Shown: positions 15,627 through 25,064, numbered from the stretch's first letter. The stretch is 39,100 nt of DNA from Bacteroidales bacterium (GCA_017549145.1 JAFYVM010000042.1:1-39100), one strand, 5' to 3'. The notes: generated by a model not told the origin, from the sequence alone. Translations and numbers: made by a program.

Positions 15627-17927
15627 TTAGTACATCAACTTAATTCCAAAGAAAACTGTTCGTGGAAGAGTTGGACCATACATATAGCCAGAGTCGCGAT
15701 CTGCGCCTGTGTCAAAGTCTTTCTGGAATGAATTGAAGATGTTCTGGATTCCCGCATTAAGCTGAAGATTGAAGCTATTATAAAGATTGAACTCATACGC
15801 CGTCTTAAAGCCCATATCGCAAAACGCAGGAGTCTCAACTGTAGTATTCTTTTCTATCATACCAGCATGGTGCTCCACAAGCATCTTTCCCGTGTATGTT
15901 CCAGTAAGGGCGAACGTAAGCTGCTTGACAGGATTATATGAGGCAGTCATATAGCTATGGAAGTTCGGAGTTCTGAACATCTGTCTTGTCGCCTCAACAT
16001 TCTCTGCCCAAGAACGCGCCTCCTTATATTTAGAACTCTGTGCTGTAAGTCCTAACTGAAGCTGAAAAACGCTTTTCCAAGCAATCTTACCCTCAAGATT
16101 TGCTCCGAATACCCTGGCACCAGACTCATTGTATCTCTCCTTGATAAGAACGCCCTTCTCATCGGAACCGATCTCCTTCAAGGCAAACACATCACCAAGA
16201 TCAGTAAAGAATCCCTCAACAAGCATATTTCCCTGCCATTCTCCCCAACGCTGATACATATCAGCTGACACACTCACGCTCTGAGATTTTTCCACCTTCA
16301 AATCCTCTGACAAGCGGATCATCGAAACTGTTCCTCCAACATTATCAATATGAAGGTCTTCGTCAAAAGCCTGAGGCGCACGGAATCCATACGAATAACT
16401 TGCTCTAAGGTTTATGTTCTCTGACGGGTTATATCTAAGGTTAGCACGGGGGCTGAAGATGATTCCTTTAATCAGGTTATGCTTATCAAGTCGGCCACCG
16501 ATGAGAATGCCCCAATGCTCATTCTTCCACTCATTCTGAGCATAAGCACTTGCGATGCGCACAGTCTGGTCTGTGGTCCTGTTATAGCCCCACATATTAT
16601 CCTTAAGATAGTCTTCGTTATACTCGAGTCCTACAGTAAGGTCTGCCGGCATAAACAAGCAATCAGTAAATTTATATACGTACTGAGCTCCTGCAACCCA
16701 AGTAAGGTCAGTAGTCTGTCCATACGCATTCGGATCCATACCAGCGCCATAGTAGCTCTCTCTATTGATATGCTGCATTGATGCAAATGCATTCAATCTA
16801 TGTTTCTGGTTCTGAGAGAACCAATCATACTTAAGACCACCTGTGTTGATTCCGTGCTTAGTCTGCTCTGCAATCATAGCCTCGTGTGGGGGAAGGTCAA
16901 GATTGTCACCTCCACGACGGAACTCCTCAAGATGGTGATACTCCAATGTAAGCTTTGAATAGAGACCTGTCTTGATATATCCTCTGAAACCGATTGTCTG
17001 ACCAGAAATCTTAGAAAGCTCAGTAAAACCATCACCATTAGCATCCCATGCATCCTTAGATGTGTTCTGTCCAAACACCGCAAGCCCAAGCTTATTGTCA
17101 TCTGAAACAATAGAAGCATTGATATCTGTTGTATTGTGCAATGCAGATGAAAGACCTATTGAAGTAAGGGTATGAGAGATACTGGCAGAGTTTCTGGTTG
17201 GCTCTTTTGTGATGATGTTAATGGTACCGGCAATAGCAGAAGAGCCAAAAAGGGCTGAACCACCACCACGCATCACCTCTACTCTATCCACCATATTCGC
17301 AGGAAGCTGCTCAATACCATAAACTCCAGCAAGAGCGCTGAAAATAGGTCTTGAATCAATAAGAATCTGAGTATACTGACCGTCAAGACCATTGATTCTA
17401 ATCTGCTGGAATCCACAGTTCTGACAGTTATTCTCTACGCGGACACCCGGCTGAAATGCCAATCCCTGAGCAACCGTAGTACTGTTTGTCTTGTTGTAAA
17501 TGTCCATTCCAACCACATTTACGAGGGTTGGTGACATTCTTCTTGTCGTTTCACTTCTAGTTGCGGAAACAATTACACCATCAAGCTGTACATGGTCCTC
17601 TTCCAGCATGAAGTTAACCTCGTAAGATCTGCCGCTCTTGATGTTAAGCTCAAAAGACTGAGACTTATATCCAATGACAGAAGCCTCTACAACGAAGTTT
17701 CCTTCAGGAATGTTTCTGATCATATAGTGACCGGAATGCTCAGTAGTCACTCCGATTGTTGTTCCTTTAAGCATAATGAACACGTATGGGAGGTGCTCTC
17801 CTGTCGCTTTATCAATAACGTGTCCGTAAATATGTGCGTCTGTACTCTTAGTGTTTACATCATCATTCGCCATTGCTGACAACACTACACATAGCGCTGC
17901 CAACAAAGCTGAAAATACTTGTTTCAT
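15627..17927 (-). CDS. TonB-dependent outer-membrane receptor with CarboxypepD_reg-like domain
   Basis: This 766-aa protein has a signal peptide (about 1-20). A CarboxypepD_reg-like beta domain follows at about 30-112 (IYGHVIDKATGEHLPYVFIMLKG...GHYMIRNIPEGNFVVEASVIGY), then the plug (about 118-240: VIVSATRSETTRR, QGLAFQPGVRVENNCQNCGF, INGLDGQYTQILIDSRPIF, VEVMRGGGSALFGSSAIAGTINIIT), then a 22-strand-type barrel ending FFGIKLMY. The plug carries a Cys pair in NCQNCGF. Such receptors import metals, haem, cobalamin or siderophores using TonB energy. No SusD partner follows, so glycan import is less likely. The upstream gene encodes a His-rich exported protein, hinting at metal or metallophore uptake (inference). 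Confidence 0.9.
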   Translation of the reverse strand: MKQVFSALLAALCVVLSAMANDDVNTKSTDAHIYGHVIDKATGEHLPYVFIMLKGTTIGVTTEHSGHYMIRNIPEGNFVVEASVIGYKSQSFELNIKSGRSYEVNFMLEEDHVQLDGVIVSATRSETTRRMSPTLVNVVGMDIYNKTNSTTVAQGLAFQPGVRVENNCQNCGFQQIRINGLDGQYTQILIDSRPIFSALAGVYGIEQLPANMVDRVEVMRGGGSALFGSSAIAGTINIITKEPTRNSASISHTLTSIGLSSALHNTTDINASIVSDDNKLGLAVFGQNTSKDAWDANGDGFTELSKISGQTIGFRGYIKTGLYSKLTLEYHHLEEFRRGGDNLDLPPHEAMIAEQTKHGINTGGLKYDWFSQNQKHRLNAFASMQHINRESYYGAGMDPNAYGQTTDLTWVAGAQYVYKFTDCLFMPADLTVGLEYNEDYLKDNMWGYNRTTDQTVRIASAYAQNEWKNEHWGILIGGRLDKHNLIKGIIFSPRANLRYNPSENINLRASYSYGFRAPQAFDEDLHIDNVGGTVSMIRLSEDLKVEKSQSVSVSADMYQRWGEWQGNMLVEGFFTDLGDVFALKEIGSDEKGVLIKERYNESGARVFGANLEGKIAWKSVFQLQLGLTAQSSKYKEARSWAENVEATRQMFRTPNFHSYMTASYNPVKQLTFALTGTYTGKMLVEHHAGMIEKNTTVETPAFCDMGFKTAYEFNLYNSFNLQLNAGIQNIFNSFQKDFDTGADRDSGYMYGPTLPRTVFFGIKLMY

Positions 17928-17982
17928 CTTGTTGTCTGATTTTTTGTTTTAATATCGTTGCTTTCCTCGCGGATTAAATTCC

Positions 17983-17998
17983 ATGACAAAATCGTCAT
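17983..17998. promoter_or_regulatory. Short inverted repeat before the TonB receptor gene
   Basis: ATGAC and GTCAT form a 5-bp stem around AAAATC in the 78-base gap between the His-rich gene and the receptor gene. There is no clear TAnnTTTG between the two genes. It could be an operator or a weak mRNA hairpin. Confidence 0.3.
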
Positions 17999-18005
17999 AG
18001 AGAAA

Positions 18006-18335
18006 CTATGCCTGAGGTGGGCCACGTAGGGTAAGCACCAGAGCGACTCCCTTCAAGACAGAAGGAGCCTGACACTCTGCATAAAAATCAGATAAAAGGA
18101 AGAATGGAACCTCAGTGGAAATATATCCCCCAGCACATTCTGACTGGAAATTCGACAAGATGTCGATTACTGCATACTGAGAGTCACTGTGATCATGTTC
18201 TGCGCCACCTCCAAGGTGAGAGTGGACTACCGATGAGCCGTGTACAATGTGGGTATGCGCAAACATACTGATGCCACAATAGTAACAGCAGAATAGCAAA
18301 AGTGCTAATACAGAATATGTTCGAATTTGCTTCAT
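18006..18335 (-). CDS. Small exported histidine-rich protein
   Basis: From ATG 18335 the 109-aa product has an N-terminal hydrophobic segment (YSVLALLLFCCYYCGISMFA). A histidine-rich stretch follows directly: HTHIVHG, VVHSH and AEHDHSDSQ, eight His within about 27 residues. The rest (VIDILSNFQ...YISTEVPFFLLSDFYAECQAP) has no recognised family. Small exported proteins with HTH/HSH motifs are often found beside TonB-dependent receptors in Bacteroidota. Binding of a divalent metal such as zinc or copper is inferred from the motifs only. A longer frame from 18353 would overlap the promoter and is rejected. It probably shares a transcript with the receptor gene 78 bases downstream. Confidence 0.72.
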   Translation of the reverse strand: MKQIRTYSVLALLLFCCYYCGISMFAHTHIVHGSSVVHSHLGGGAEHDHSDSQYAVIDILSNFQSECAGGYISTEVPFFLLSDFYAECQAPSVLKGVALVLTLRGPPQA

Positions 18336-18358
18336 CGGCCAAAAGGGCCGCAAAGATA
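18336..18358 (-). promoter_or_regulatory. Promoter with an operator-like palindrome at the start site
   Basis: The minus strand reads TATCTTTG (18358-18351), a -7 element, with TTG exactly 20 bases upstream as a -33 element. It is followed directly by CGGCCCTTTTGGCCG (18350-18336), a 5-bp inverted repeat spanning the expected transcription start and abutting the ATG. Confidence 0.6.
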
Positions 18359-18370
18359 GAATTTTTCAGG

Positions 18371-20302
18371 CTAATTTACAACCACCTCATCCAAGAACAG
18401 GAAGCCACGCTTTGTGCTACGGTAGGCATGATAGCGCACATAGCGCGCCTTGCAATCGCAGATTGCCTGAAACTCTTTAAACAGAAGTTGCTCTGCAGTG
18501 GTTGGAATATCGTTCCAGACTGTCTGTACCAATTCGAAGTTCTCACCATCTACAGAAACAAGGACATCCACCTTCTGAGGCATAAAGACTCCTGGGCCGA
18601 TCAGCTGCATGAAGGTACCTCCGACATAAGAAATCTGCTGAATACTTTCCAAATCAATAGTGACATCAATATCTGAAAGGAAGCCCTGCCAACGATTATC
18701 ACTATATGTCCATCCACCAATCACGCCATCAGTAAAAGTCCTTTCTCCATTTGCCTGATACCAATCCTGTATAGGCTTGTTATAAATGACCTTCTTACCT
18801 TTTGCCTTGTGATCCAAGCCTGTCTGAGCAAGTTTTCTTTCACCATATTCATTTGCCAGATCGAAGGTTGTATAGCCTTTTGCACGCATCTGTTCCAACA
18901 TAGGAAGAACTCTACGGCGGAAATCCTTAAGATCTTTATTCTGAGGCTGACTCCAGCCGGTTTCAGCAATAGCGATAGCTCGAGGCCAATACATATACTC
19001 GGCATGAGAATCAGTCACCACATACTCTGACCACAGGTTTGCCTGCACTCCCAATAGGTGATGAAGCTTATCCTGTGGCATCGATGCTTCTACGGGTTCA
19101 TACACATAAACCGAATCCAAAGGAAGATAACCGCCGATTGATTCCGGCTCCTGGAATGGCGCGTCCTGAGTGTGATCAAGATAACAATATCTGCCCGGTG
19201 TCATAATCACATCGTGGCCCTGATTCATCGCCTCAATTCCGCCTTCTGTGCCTCTCCAGGACATTACCGTTGCCTCAGGAGCAAGTCCTCCCTCAAGAAT
19301 TTCATCCCAACCGATAATCTGTCTTCCCTTCGAGTTGACAAAACGCTCTATGCGATGAATCATATAGCTCTGCAGTTCATCTACATTAGCTAGACCCTCA
19401 TCCTGCATTCTCTGCTGACATTTAGGGCAAGTCTTCCAATGCTTCTTACCTGCTTCATCTCCTCCAATATGGATATACTTTGATGGGAAAACCTCCATTA
19501 CCTCTGTCAGCACCTTCTCCAAAAACTCGAACACGGCCTCATTTCCGATACAGAAATCGCTGTCCTTATATGCCTCACCACTACAACCAAGCTCAGGGTA
19601 TGCAGCAAGCACCTCTTCGCTATGGCTTGGCATCTCGATCTCCGGAATAACCTCTATGTACTTCTGACGTGCATATTCCACTAACTCACGCATCTGCTCC
19701 TTAGTATAATAACCGCCATAAACTCCATCCTGTTCCTCTTCAGCATAAAGACGCTCCCCTGCCCACCATTCCTTCCAAGTGTGCTGAGGCCTCCAAGCGG
19801 CGAAAGATGTAAGACGTGGATATGAATCAATATGCATTCGCCAGCCGGCAGCATCTGTCAGATGAAGATGAATTCTGTTCATCTTGAACATTGCCATTGC
19901 ATCTATCTGCTTTTTCAGAAAATCCAAGCTGCGGAAATGACGCGAAACATCCACATGAAGACCGCGGTATGGGAATCTTGGGGCATCCTTTATTTCACAA
20001 CACTGTAGCTGCTTCACATTTCCCTGCTGAGTCATCTGAGCCAAGGTCTGAAGAGCATAGAACTCACCCGCTGCTGAAGAAACCTTAACCTTTACCCCAC
20101 GTTTAGTGATGCTGATCTGGTATTCCTCCGGACCTAATTTGCCCTTGACATAAGAAACCTTGACGGAAGGCTCCTGCCCGTATGTGTACACACCCTCTGA
20201 CAATATTACTTCAGATGGTCTAGGTATAACAACTTCAGGTCCCTGAGCAAAAGCAAAAGAACCTGTGAGCAGAAGCAGAGCAATAAGCAGATGATTTCGC
20301 AT
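18371..20302 (-). CDS. Secreted beta-N-acetylhexosaminidase, GH20
   Basis: The 643-aa product has a signal peptide (LLIALLLLTGSFAFAQ). A GH20b-type N-terminal domain (about 22-120) precedes the catalytic barrel, which starts at RFPYRGLHVDVSRHF. MNRIHLHLTDAAGWRMHI and the catalytic Asp-Glu pair in YIHIGGDEAGKKHW (about residue 280) are present, as is the tryptophan-rich active-site lining (MSWRGTEGG, ANLWSEYV). A C-terminal beta domain (about 520-643, GGWTYSDNRWQGFL...VRYHAYR) resembles a F5/8-type carbohydrate-binding module. GH20 enzymes remove terminal GlcNAc or GalNAc by substrate-assisted catalysis, for example from mucin O-glycans. It has its own promoter, divergent from glsA. Confidence 0.94.
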   Translation of the reverse strand: MRNHLLIALLLLTGSFAFAQGPEVVIPRPSEVILSEGVYTYGQEPSVKVSYVKGKLGPEEYQISITKRGVKVKVSSAAGEFYALQTLAQMTQQGNVKQLQCCEIKDAPRFPYRGLHVDVSRHFRSLDFLKKQIDAMAMFKMNRIHLHLTDAAGWRMHIDSYPRLTSFAAWRPQHTWKEWWAGERLYAEEEQDGVYGGYYTKEQMRELVEYARQKYIEVIPEIEMPSHSEEVLAAYPELGCSGEAYKDSDFCIGNEAVFEFLEKVLTEVMEVFPSKYIHIGGDEAGKKHWKTCPKCQQRMQDEGLANVDELQSYMIHRIERFVNSKGRQIIGWDEILEGGLAPEATVMSWRGTEGGIEAMNQGHDVIMTPGRYCYLDHTQDAPFQEPESIGGYLPLDSVYVYEPVEASMPQDKLHHLLGVQANLWSEYVVTDSHAEYMYWPRAIAIAETGWSQPQNKDLKDFRRRVLPMLEQMRAKGYTTFDLANEYGERKLAQTGLDHKAKGKKVIYNKPIQDWYQANGERTFTDGVIGGWTYSDNRWQGFLSDIDVTIDLESIQQISYVGGTFMQLIGPGVFMPQKVDVLVSVDGENFELVQTVWNDIPTTAEQLLFKEFQAICDCKARYVRYHAYRSTKRGFLFLDEVVVN

Positions 20303-20345
20303 AGCTATATGAGAATCGATATTCGTTAATTCAAAAAATTGCAGA

Positions 20346-20353
20346 CAAACTTA
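20346..20353 (-). promoter_or_regulatory. -7 promoter element for the GH20 gene
   Basis: The minus strand reads TAAGTTTG, matching TAnnTTTG, giving a leader of about 40 nt. Confidence 0.6.
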
Positions 20354-20375
20354 ACTAAATTATTGCGATTTTCTG

Positions 20376-20383
20376 TAAGTTTG
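20376..20383 (+). promoter_or_regulatory. -7 promoter element for glsA
   Basis: TAAGTTTG is identical to the divergent box at 20346-20353 and ends 22 bases before the glsA ATG, the same spacing as for rsmA. Confidence 0.65.
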
Positions 20384-20405
20384 TCATCCATAATAATGAC
20401 AGACC

Positions 20406-21317
20406 ATGGATTATCAGAAGATACTCGAAGATATTTATCAGGAAATCCTCCCCTTCGCAAATAAAGGAGAGCAGGCGAGTTATATCCCGGCATTGGCTAA
20501 AGTCAATCCGAATCAGTTTGGCATAGCTCTTACCACCACTTCAGGAGAGACTTATTCATATCTGCAGGCGCAGACTCGTTTTTCTATCCAGAGTATATCT
20601 AAAGTATTTGCCCTCGCAATGGCTCTGTCTCTTGACGGAGAAGACCTTTGGAAGATTGTCGGCAAAGAACCATCAGGCACAGCATTTAACTCTCTCGTGC
20701 AATTGGAAGTGGAAAAAGGAAAGCCACGAAATCCGTTCATCAACGCAGGAGCAATCGTCATAGCTGACAGGCTGATGACCCTTCTCCCTGATCCGGACAA
20801 GGAATTCCTTGGATTCATACACGCACTAAGCGGTACTGAAAGCATAGATTATAATCTTGAAGTTGCCGAATCAGAAAGAGAGTATGGCTACCTGAACGCG
20901 GCAATTGCAAATCTTCTGAAATATCACGGACGCATCGAAAATAACATTGAAGATGTGCTGATGTTCTATTACAGAATGTGCTCCGTTGAAATGAATTGCA
21001 TAGAACTCGCACAGGCTTTTCTTGCATTCACAAATCACCAACATTTTGATTTTGGCGGATACAAACTATCATCATCAAAGATCAAACGCCTGAATGCAGT
21101 GATGCAGACATGTGGATTTTATGATGAAGCCGGTGAATTCTCTTACCTCGTAGGACTTCCTGGAAAGAGTGGAGTCGGAGGAGGTATCGTTGCAGTACAC
21201 CCCCTCCATTATTCCGTTGCAGTATGGAGCCCTCGCCTCAACTCAAAAGGAAATTCCGTGATGGGCATGAAGGCTCTCGAACTACTTACTACTTATACTG
21301 AGGAATCCATTTTTTAG
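20406..21317 (+). CDS. glsA: Glutaminase A
   Basis: The 303-aa product is a full-length serine-dependent glutaminase, which hydrolyses glutamine to glutamate and ammonia. The beta-lactamase-like catalytic motif S-x-x-K is S63-I-S-K66 in FSIQSISKVFALAMAL. Other family signatures are VEKGKPRNPFINAGAI, AESEREYGYLNAAIANLLK, LAFTNHQHF and the C-terminal GLPGKSGVGGGIVAVHP. Family members can support acid resistance through ammonia release; whether that holds here is unknown. The last 36 bp overlap the convergent beta-galactosidase gene. Confidence 0.96.
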   Translation: MDYQKILEDIYQEILPFANKGEQASYIPALAKVNPNQFGIALTTTSGETYSYLQAQTRFSIQSISKVFALAMALSLDGEDLWKIVGKEPSGTAFNSLVQLEVEKGKPRNPFINAGAIVIADRLMTLLPDPDKEFLGFIHALSGTESIDYNLEVAESEREYGYLNAAIANLLKYHGRIENNIEDVLMFYYRMCSVEMNCIELAQAFLAFTNHQHFDFGGYKLSSSKIKRLNAVMQTCGFYDEAGEFSYLVGLPGKSGVGGGIVAVHPLHYSVAVWSPRLNSKGNSVMGMKALELLTTYTEESIF

Positions 21318-23819
21318 GCCCTTTCCAGTTACCTCAACAGAGATATCTCCTGGTTCAGATGTGCTCTGGACCAGGATGGTGAGTTGTCCGGAGAACAGAT
21401 GCATCTGAGGGTTATGGAACATCTCAAGGCAGGTCGGATCTCCATTGGCCATAGCTCTGAATTTACCTGCTCCTTTTACCTTCACCTTTATCTGACGATT
21501 ATCCACAGGCACAGGATTTCCATCCTTATCCACAACTGAGACATTTACAAAGCAGAGGTCCTCACCATCAGCATTTATGACCTTACGATCTGGTGTAAGT
21601 TTCAAGGCAGCAGCCTTTCCTGCTGTGCGTACAACTTTTTCCTCTGCTACCTTTCCATTGACATCATATGCCACAACTCGTAACTCACCTGGCTGATAAA
21701 CCACTTCATTCCACATCAGACGGAAACGCTTCATTGCCGCTTCACCGAGACATGGAGTCACGCCGTCAGCCTTAGCAAATGTTCTGACGCCCTGCGAAAC
21801 GCCATTAACGAACAACTCTGCAGAAGGGTATGATGTATACACAAATACCGGGGTAACCTGCCCCTCGCGACCCTTCCAGTTCCAATGCGGAAGCACGTGG
21901 AGAGTCTCCTCATTCTTATTCCATAGACTTCTATATAGGTAGAATCTATCTTTCGGGATATATGCAAGGTCAACTATTCCAAACACAGATGAATGGTTTG
22001 GCCATGCATCTGTATCGTATGGGGAAGGCTCACCGAGGTAGTCAAATCCTGTCCATACGAACTGTCCCATGCACCAGTCATAATCCTCATCGGCAGCAAA
22101 ATCATCATCAGGAATGTTTGACCAACGACAGTGCTCCATATCATAAGAGCAAGATTGATGGTCTTCAGTCATCTTATCTGCAGCAATTGCAGGTGGGAAA
22201 TGATATACTCCACGAGAACTTACTGTGGACGCTGTCTCGCTACCGAGAATAAGTCTCTGAGGAAGCACATCATAAGCTTGCTGATATCTACCCACCTTAT
22301 AGTTGAATCCTACGATATCAAGCTGAGCGGCAAAACCATTGGTTACCACGGCATCAAACTGATCCATACCGCAAGTCACAGGTCTTGTAGGATCTTCCTT
22401 GTGATACAGATCCTGAAGCCATGCAGCCACTTCAAGACCACCCTCCTTCCACTGAGATGGCACCTCATTTCCTATGCTCCACATCACCACAGAAGGATTA
22501 TTGCGGTAATGATGTATAAAATTCATCATGTCTCGCTCTGCCCATATGCGGCCATCACCGCTATCTTCATTAAACCAACGATGATATCCGTTCTTGCATT
22601 TCGCTACATCCCACTCGTCAAAGTTCTCTGCCATTACCATAAAGCCCATCTCGTCGCAAAGTTCAACAAACTCCTCTGCTGGCATGTTATGCGATGTACG
22701 GACAGCATCACATCCCATATCCTTAAGAATCGTCAGCTGACGACGAAGGGCAGCCTTATTGATTGCAGCACCAATAGGACCTAAATCATGATGCAGACAC
22801 ACTCCGCGGAACTTACGTTTCTCACCATTAAGGAAGAAGCCGACTCCCGGACGCACCTCTATTGTCCTGATTCCAAAACGAGTAGTTACCACATCCTGAA
22901 GATCAGAGCCATCAACACGGACGGTGATATTCTTTCTGAAGTTTTCCTTATTCCACTCTGTATAGACTTTTCCACCAGTGTATACTTCTGTCTCGGCATA
23001 ATACATTACAGGAGACTCCGGCGACCATAATTCAGGAGACGGCACTGTCAAAATCTGCTCTATCTCCCCTCTCAACGGCTTTCTTGTATCCAAGCACTCC
23101 GCGACCACTTTTCCTTCGCTGTCAAGGACGCGGGTTTTAAGAGTTACAGCTTCATCAGCGCCAAGACCCTCAACTTTAGTCTTAACGCTCACACTTGCAT
23201 AGTCCTTACCAACATATGGCGTAGTTACATATGTTCCCCATACTGGCACATGAACTTTCGGAAGGGTGATATAGCGTACCTTTCTATATAATCCGGCACC
23301 AGGATACCATCTGGATGACTGAGGTCGATTTTCAAGAAGAACTACTAAATCATTCTGGCCCTCCTTAACTACATCTGTGACATCGCACCAGAATGAATTA
23401 TAGCCATAAGGCCAGAAGCATACCTTCACTCCCCCGACAAAGACCTGAGCCTCACTCATCGCACCATCAAAAAACAGTACATGTCTGCGACCATCCAATG
23501 TTGCTGGTGCCACATCCAATGTCCTTTTATACGCGCCCTTTCCTATATACGGAAGGCCACCGGTGCGACCGGTCTTCTCAGTAGCCACCTTTTCTTTATT
23601 CTGTACGACAGCGACAGTCTGGAGGTCATGACTACGGTCGAAAGGACCATATATTGCCCAATCGTGAGGGACTGTCACTTTTTCCCAGCCCGTGGTTGAC
23701 TCTGTATCATGGCCTTTGCGGAATTCCCAGTCTTTTAAGAGGGTTTCAGTACGAAGATTCTGTGCAATTGCAGAGAGTGCAAGACAGATTGTCATAGCGG
23801 TCAGTAGTAGCCTTTTCAT
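21282..23819 (-). CDS. Secreted beta-galactosidase-like glycoside hydrolase, GH2
   Basis: The 845-aa product has a signal peptide (LLTAMTICLALSAIAQ), then the GH2 jelly-roll (KDWEFRKG...VPHDWAIYGPF...GAYKRTLDV), an immunoglobulin-like domain, and a TIM barrel starting near FFLNGEKRKFRGVCLHHD. The acid/base Glu is in MWSIGNEVPSQW (about residue 450) and the nucleophile is probably the Glu in LILGSETAS (about 526). The C-terminus adds a beta domain (about 630-720) and a Big/invasin-like domain (LKLTPDRKVINADGEDLCFVNVSVVDKDGNPVP). Beta-galactosidase is the likeliest activity, but GH2 also covers glucuronidases and mannosidases. It is divergent from GH53, so joint use of beta-1,4-galactan is plausible. 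Confidence 0.92.
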   Translation of the reverse strand: MKRLLLTAMTICLALSAIAQNLRTETLLKDWEFRKGHDTESTTGWEKVTVPHDWAIYGPFDRSHDLQTVAVVQNKEKVATEKTGRTGGLPYIGKGAYKRTLDVAPATLDGRRHVLFFDGAMSEAQVFVGGVKVCFWPYGYNSFWCDVTDVVKEGQNDLVVLLENRPQSSRWYPGAGLYRKVRYITLPKVHVPVWGTYVTTPYVGKDYASVSVKTKVEGLGADEAVTLKTRVLDSEGKVVAECLDTRKPLRGEIEQILTVPSPELWSPESPVMYYAETEVYTGGKVYTEWNKENFRKNITVRVDGSDLQDVVTTRFGIRTIEVRPGVGFFLNGEKRKFRGVCLHHDLGPIGAAINKAALRRQLTILKDMGCDAVRTSHNMPAEEFVELCDEMGFMVMAENFDEWDVAKCKNGYHRWFNEDSGDGRIWAERDMMNFIHHYRNNPSVVMWSIGNEVPSQWKEGGLEVAAWLQDLYHKEDPTRPVTCGMDQFDAVVTNGFAAQLDIVGFNYKVGRYQQAYDVLPQRLILGSETASTVSSRGVYHFPPAIAADKMTEDHQSCSYDMEHCRWSNIPDDDFAADEDYDWCMGQFVWTGFDYLGEPSPYDTDAWPNHSSVFGIVDLAYIPKDRFYLYRSLWNKNEETLHVLPHWNWKGREGQVTPVFVYTSYPSAELFVNGVSQGVRTFAKADGVTPCLGEAAMKRFRLMWNEVVYQPGELRVVAYDVNGKVAEEKVVRTAGKAAALKLTPDRKVINADGEDLCFVNVSVVDKDGNPVPVDNRQIKVKVKGAGKFRAMANGDPTCLEMFHNPQMHLFSGQLTILVQSTSEPGDISVEVTGKGLKNGFLSISSK

Positions 23820-23844
23820 TTGAAAACGTTATTTATGTGGAACA

Positions 23845-23852
23845 CAAATTTA
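23845..23852 (-). promoter_or_regulatory. -7 promoter element for the GH2 gene
   Basis: The minus strand reads TAAATTTG, matching TAnnTTTG, 25 bases before the GH2 ATG. Confidence 0.55.
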
Positions 23853-23864
23853 TATCAAATTTCC

Positions 23865-23872
23865 TATATTTG
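23865..23872 (+). promoter_or_regulatory. -7 promoter element for the GH53 gene
   Basis: TATATTTG lies 16 bases before the ATG at 23889 and only 12 bases from the divergent GH2 box, so a single regulator could act on both. Confidence 0.65.
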
Positions 23873-23888
23873 CCTAAACTAAAAACTA

Positions 23889-25064
23889 ATGAATATGAAA
23901 ATATTATATGCAATAGCTCTCACTGGCATGCTGCTGACTTCATGCTCTGGCAATGAGAATAACGAGGTCCCTGAAAAAGAAGATGTCTTTGCTAAGGGCG
24001 CGGATATCAGCTGGGTTACAGAAATGGAACAAAAAGGCAACAAGTTCTATAATTCGGCAGGACAGGAGCGCGAGTGCACAGCTTTGATGAAGGAACTTGG
24101 ATTGAATTCCGTACGTCTTCGCATCTGGGTGGATCCTAAAGAGCATGGTAACTGGTGCAACACAGCGGACCTTGTAGTCAAGGCTAAGCGCGCAGCAGAG
24201 TTGGGTATGGATGTGATGGTGGACTTCCATTATAGTGATTGGTGGGCAGATCCGGGACAGCAGCACAAACCTCAGGCATGGAGAGGACTTGATCTCGCAG
24301 GTTTGAAAAAGGCTCTTGCAGACCATACAAAGGATGTTCTTAATGCATTAAAGGATGCAGGTGTTACGCCAAAGTGGGTACAGGTAGGTAATGAAATCCG
24401 TCCTGGAATGCTTTGGGATGAGGACTCATCAGTGAGTGGTGCCTCATATGACATCAGAGCATGTGATGTAAAGGGTATGGGATGGACCTCAACAGAAGTG
24501 AAGTATCCGAAGAATTTTGCTGTACTCGGAGGACTTATCACCACAGGATACAAGGCAGTCAAAGAGGTCTTTGCAGACGCGATTGTAATTGTTCACCTTG
24601 ATAACGGTTATGACAAGGATCTTTATACCTGGTTCTTTGATGAGCTGAAGAAGAATGGTGGCAAATGGGATATGATAGGTATGTCAATCTATCCTTATTG
24701 GACTAAATTGGAGCACCCTGAATACACAGGAGACAGAACAATCGATGAGTGTATTGCTAATGTAAACTATGTCGCTCAGAGATATTTCTGTGATGTAATG
24801 ATTGTTGAGACAGGCATGCAGTGCAGCGAGTCTGTCATAAAGAACGGAGTCGAGGAATTTACTGGCAATGATGCTCCTCAGGATGTGGTTCAGGAAGGCA
24901 AAAGGCTGATGAGCAAACTTATAAAAGAGTGCCAGGAAAACACTCAGGGCCATTGCAAGGGAGTCTTCTATTGGGAGCCTGAGTGTCGACCAGCAGACGG
25001 GTACGGACTTGGAGCTTTCACCAATGACGGCAAGCCGACCGCTATCATGGATGCATTTAAATAA
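23889..25064 (+). CDS. Endo-beta-1,4-galactanase lipoprotein, GH53
   Basis: This 391-aa protein has a lipoprotein signal (IALTGMLLTSC, Cys19) and a GH53 barrel: FAKGADISWVTEMEQKGNKFYN, LGLNSVRLRIWVDP, VDFHYSDWWADPGQQHKPQAW, acid/base Glu in WVQVGNEIRPGMLW (about 169), and nucleophile Glu in MIVETGMQ (about 306). Only GH53 arabinogalactan endo-galactanases combine these motifs. The enzyme cuts beta-1,4-galactan side chains of pectin; the lipid anchor suggests the outer membrane, possibly the cell surface. A second ATG at 23895 could also start it. Its stop overlaps the next start as TAATG. Confidence 0.93.
   Translation: MNMKILYAIALTGMLLTSCSGNENNEVPEKEDVFAKGADISWVTEMEQKGNKFYNSAGQERECTALMKELGLNSVRLRIWVDPKEHGNWCNTADLVVKAKRAAELGMDVMVDFHYSDWWADPGQQHKPQAWRGLDLAGLKKALADHTKDVLNALKDAGVTPKWVQVGNEIRPGMLWDEDSSVSGASYDIRACDVKGMGWTSTEVKYPKNFAVLGGLITTGYKAVKEVFADAIVIVHLDNGYDKDLYTWFFDELKKNGGKWDMIGMSIYPYWTKLEHPEYTGDRTIDECIANVNYVAQRYFCDVMIVETGMQCSESVIKNGVEEFTGNDAPQDVVQEGKRLMSKLIKECQENTQGHCKGVFYWEPECRPADGYGLGAFTNDGKPTAIMDAFK

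Noticed and set aside
22131-22784. 217-codon rightward frame inside the GH2 gene
   Set aside because: Antisense shadow of a clear GH2 coding region; composition is not protein-like.
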